Of a stretch of 64,000 bases of DNA, positions 63,468 through 64,000 are shown one piece after another. The notes beneath the pieces are model-generated. The model had not been told where the DNA came from. It did not search any database and saw only the letters and a list, made by a program, of their open reading frames with translations. Both the position numbers and the translations under genes were made by a program. The stretch lies in NCBI RefSeq assembly GCF_014359565.1, contig NZ_JACIZD010000001.1, forward strand, positions 124,001-188,000, read 5' to 3'. Source of the stretch: Immundisolibacter sp. GTDB taxonomy: Bacteria; Pseudomonadota; Gammaproteobacteria; Immundisolibacterales; Immundisolibacteraceae. Position 1 is the stretch's first letter. Each line of letters begins with the position of its first letter.

Positions 63468-64000
63468 ATGCACGCAGTGGCCTCACAACTGAAAAAACGC
63501 GTCCTGGTGGTCGGGGCCGGTGCCACGGGCCTGTCCTGCGTGCGCCACCTGTTGGCGCAGGGCTGCGAGGTACGGGTGCTCGACACGCGCCAGATTCCGC
63601 CCGGCCTGGCCGACTTGCGCCAGCTTGTGCCGGTCAGTGACATCTATCTGGGCGACTGGCCGGCGGCGGCGTTTGCCGGCGTGGACCAGATCGTCGTCAG
63701 CCCCGGCATCGGACTGGACAGCCCGGCGCTGGTCGATGCCGCCGCGCGCGGCCTGCCGCTGCTGGGCGACATTGAGCTGTTCGCCCGTGCCGTCAGGCGG
63801 CCGGTGCTGGCCATTACCGGCTCGAACGGCAAATCCACCGTCACCACCCTGGTCGGGCAGATGCTGAGCGGTGCCGGACGCTCGGTGGCGATGGGCGGCA
63901 ACCTGGGCACGCCGGCACTGGACCTGCTGGCCGAACCGACGCCGGATGCCTATGTGCTCGAGCTTTCGTCGTTCCAGCTGGAACGCACGGCGAGCCTGCG
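63468..64000 (+). CDS. murD: UDP-MurNAc-L-Ala:D-Glu ligase MurD, cut by window end
   Basis: First 177 residues. VLVVGAGATGLSCVRHLLAQ, IVVSPGIGLDSPAL, ATP site AITGSNGKSTVTTL, GNLGTPALDLL and YVLELSSFQLE identify MurD, which adds D-glutamate. ATG four bases after the mraY stop. Confidence 0.95.
   Translation, partial: MHAVASQLKKRVLVVGAGATGLSCVRHLLAQGCEVRVLDTRQIPPGLADLRQLVPVSDIYLGDWPAAAFAGVDQIVVSPGIGLDSPALVDAAARGLPLLGDIELFARAVRRPVLAITGSNGKSTVTTLVGQMLSGAGRSVAMGGNLGTPALDLLAEPTPDAYVLELSSFQLERTASL

Overview
The window is GC-rich, gene-dense DNA from a gammaproteobacterium. Lineage markers are Hda, YggX, LpoA-YraN-DiaA/GmhA next to rsmI and rnpB, a PilU-type ATPase, and a complete start of the division and cell wall (dcw) cluster. 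Two aromatic-ring dioxygenase pairs point to a degrader of aromatic compounds. An Immundisolibacter-like organism would fit, but that is a guess from memory.

Layout. 1-4716: purM (cut by the window edge) diverges from DUF2066 protein, AI-2E/PerM permease, hda and mutY, which overlap head to tail. 4810-9846: esterase, sensor kinase and response regulator, diverging from two small exported proteins (glycine-rich, and four EF-hands) and a sterol-desaturase-family enzyme, with an inverted/direct repeat operator candidate between. 10052-11414: yggX and thiO. 11472-18983: a leftward osmoprotection operon (DUF5752-like protein, TreT-like synthase, otsB, MscS channel, otsA) followed by ppk1. 19143-21496: kup and msrB.

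21515-39472 is a 17.96 kb integrated element. It splits a DnaQ-like 3'-5' exonuclease gene after its seventh codon, leaving a 10-bp direct repeat (TACGTCAGCA) at each junction; the ends can be read from the reconstructed host protein. All clear genes in it run leftward: tyrosine recombinase, AlpA-like DNA-binding protein, ParB-like protein, winged-helix initiator with iterons inside its own gene, AEP-type primase, SF2 helicase, zinc-ribbon proteins, then a phage tail module (hub-like protein and a tape-measure-like protein ending in a lytic transglycosylase). No capsid, portal or large terminase gene is recognisable, so it looks like a phage satellite or a tail-carrying integrative element. 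It also holds two look-alike short + strand RNA candidates and several arrays of 11-bp repeats in its intergenic gaps.

40076-43862: tRNA-Ile(CAU), rpoD and dnaG. 43948-50418: aromatic catabolism, with one Rieske alpha/beta pair and a BphB-like dihydrodiol dehydrogenase leftward, diverging from a benzoate-dioxygenase-like alpha/beta pair, a cytosolic NMT1-like protein and a beta-hydroxyacid dehydrogenase family protein. 50461-54774: heptose/peptidoglycan genes (rfaE2, gmhA/diaA, yraN, lpoA), then rsmI and rnpB, with the rsmI frame running into rnpB. 54797-64000: pilU-like ATPase, then mraZ-rsmH-ftsL-ftsI-murE-murF-mraY-murD behind a sigma70-like promoter with four MraZ boxes; murD is cut by the window end.
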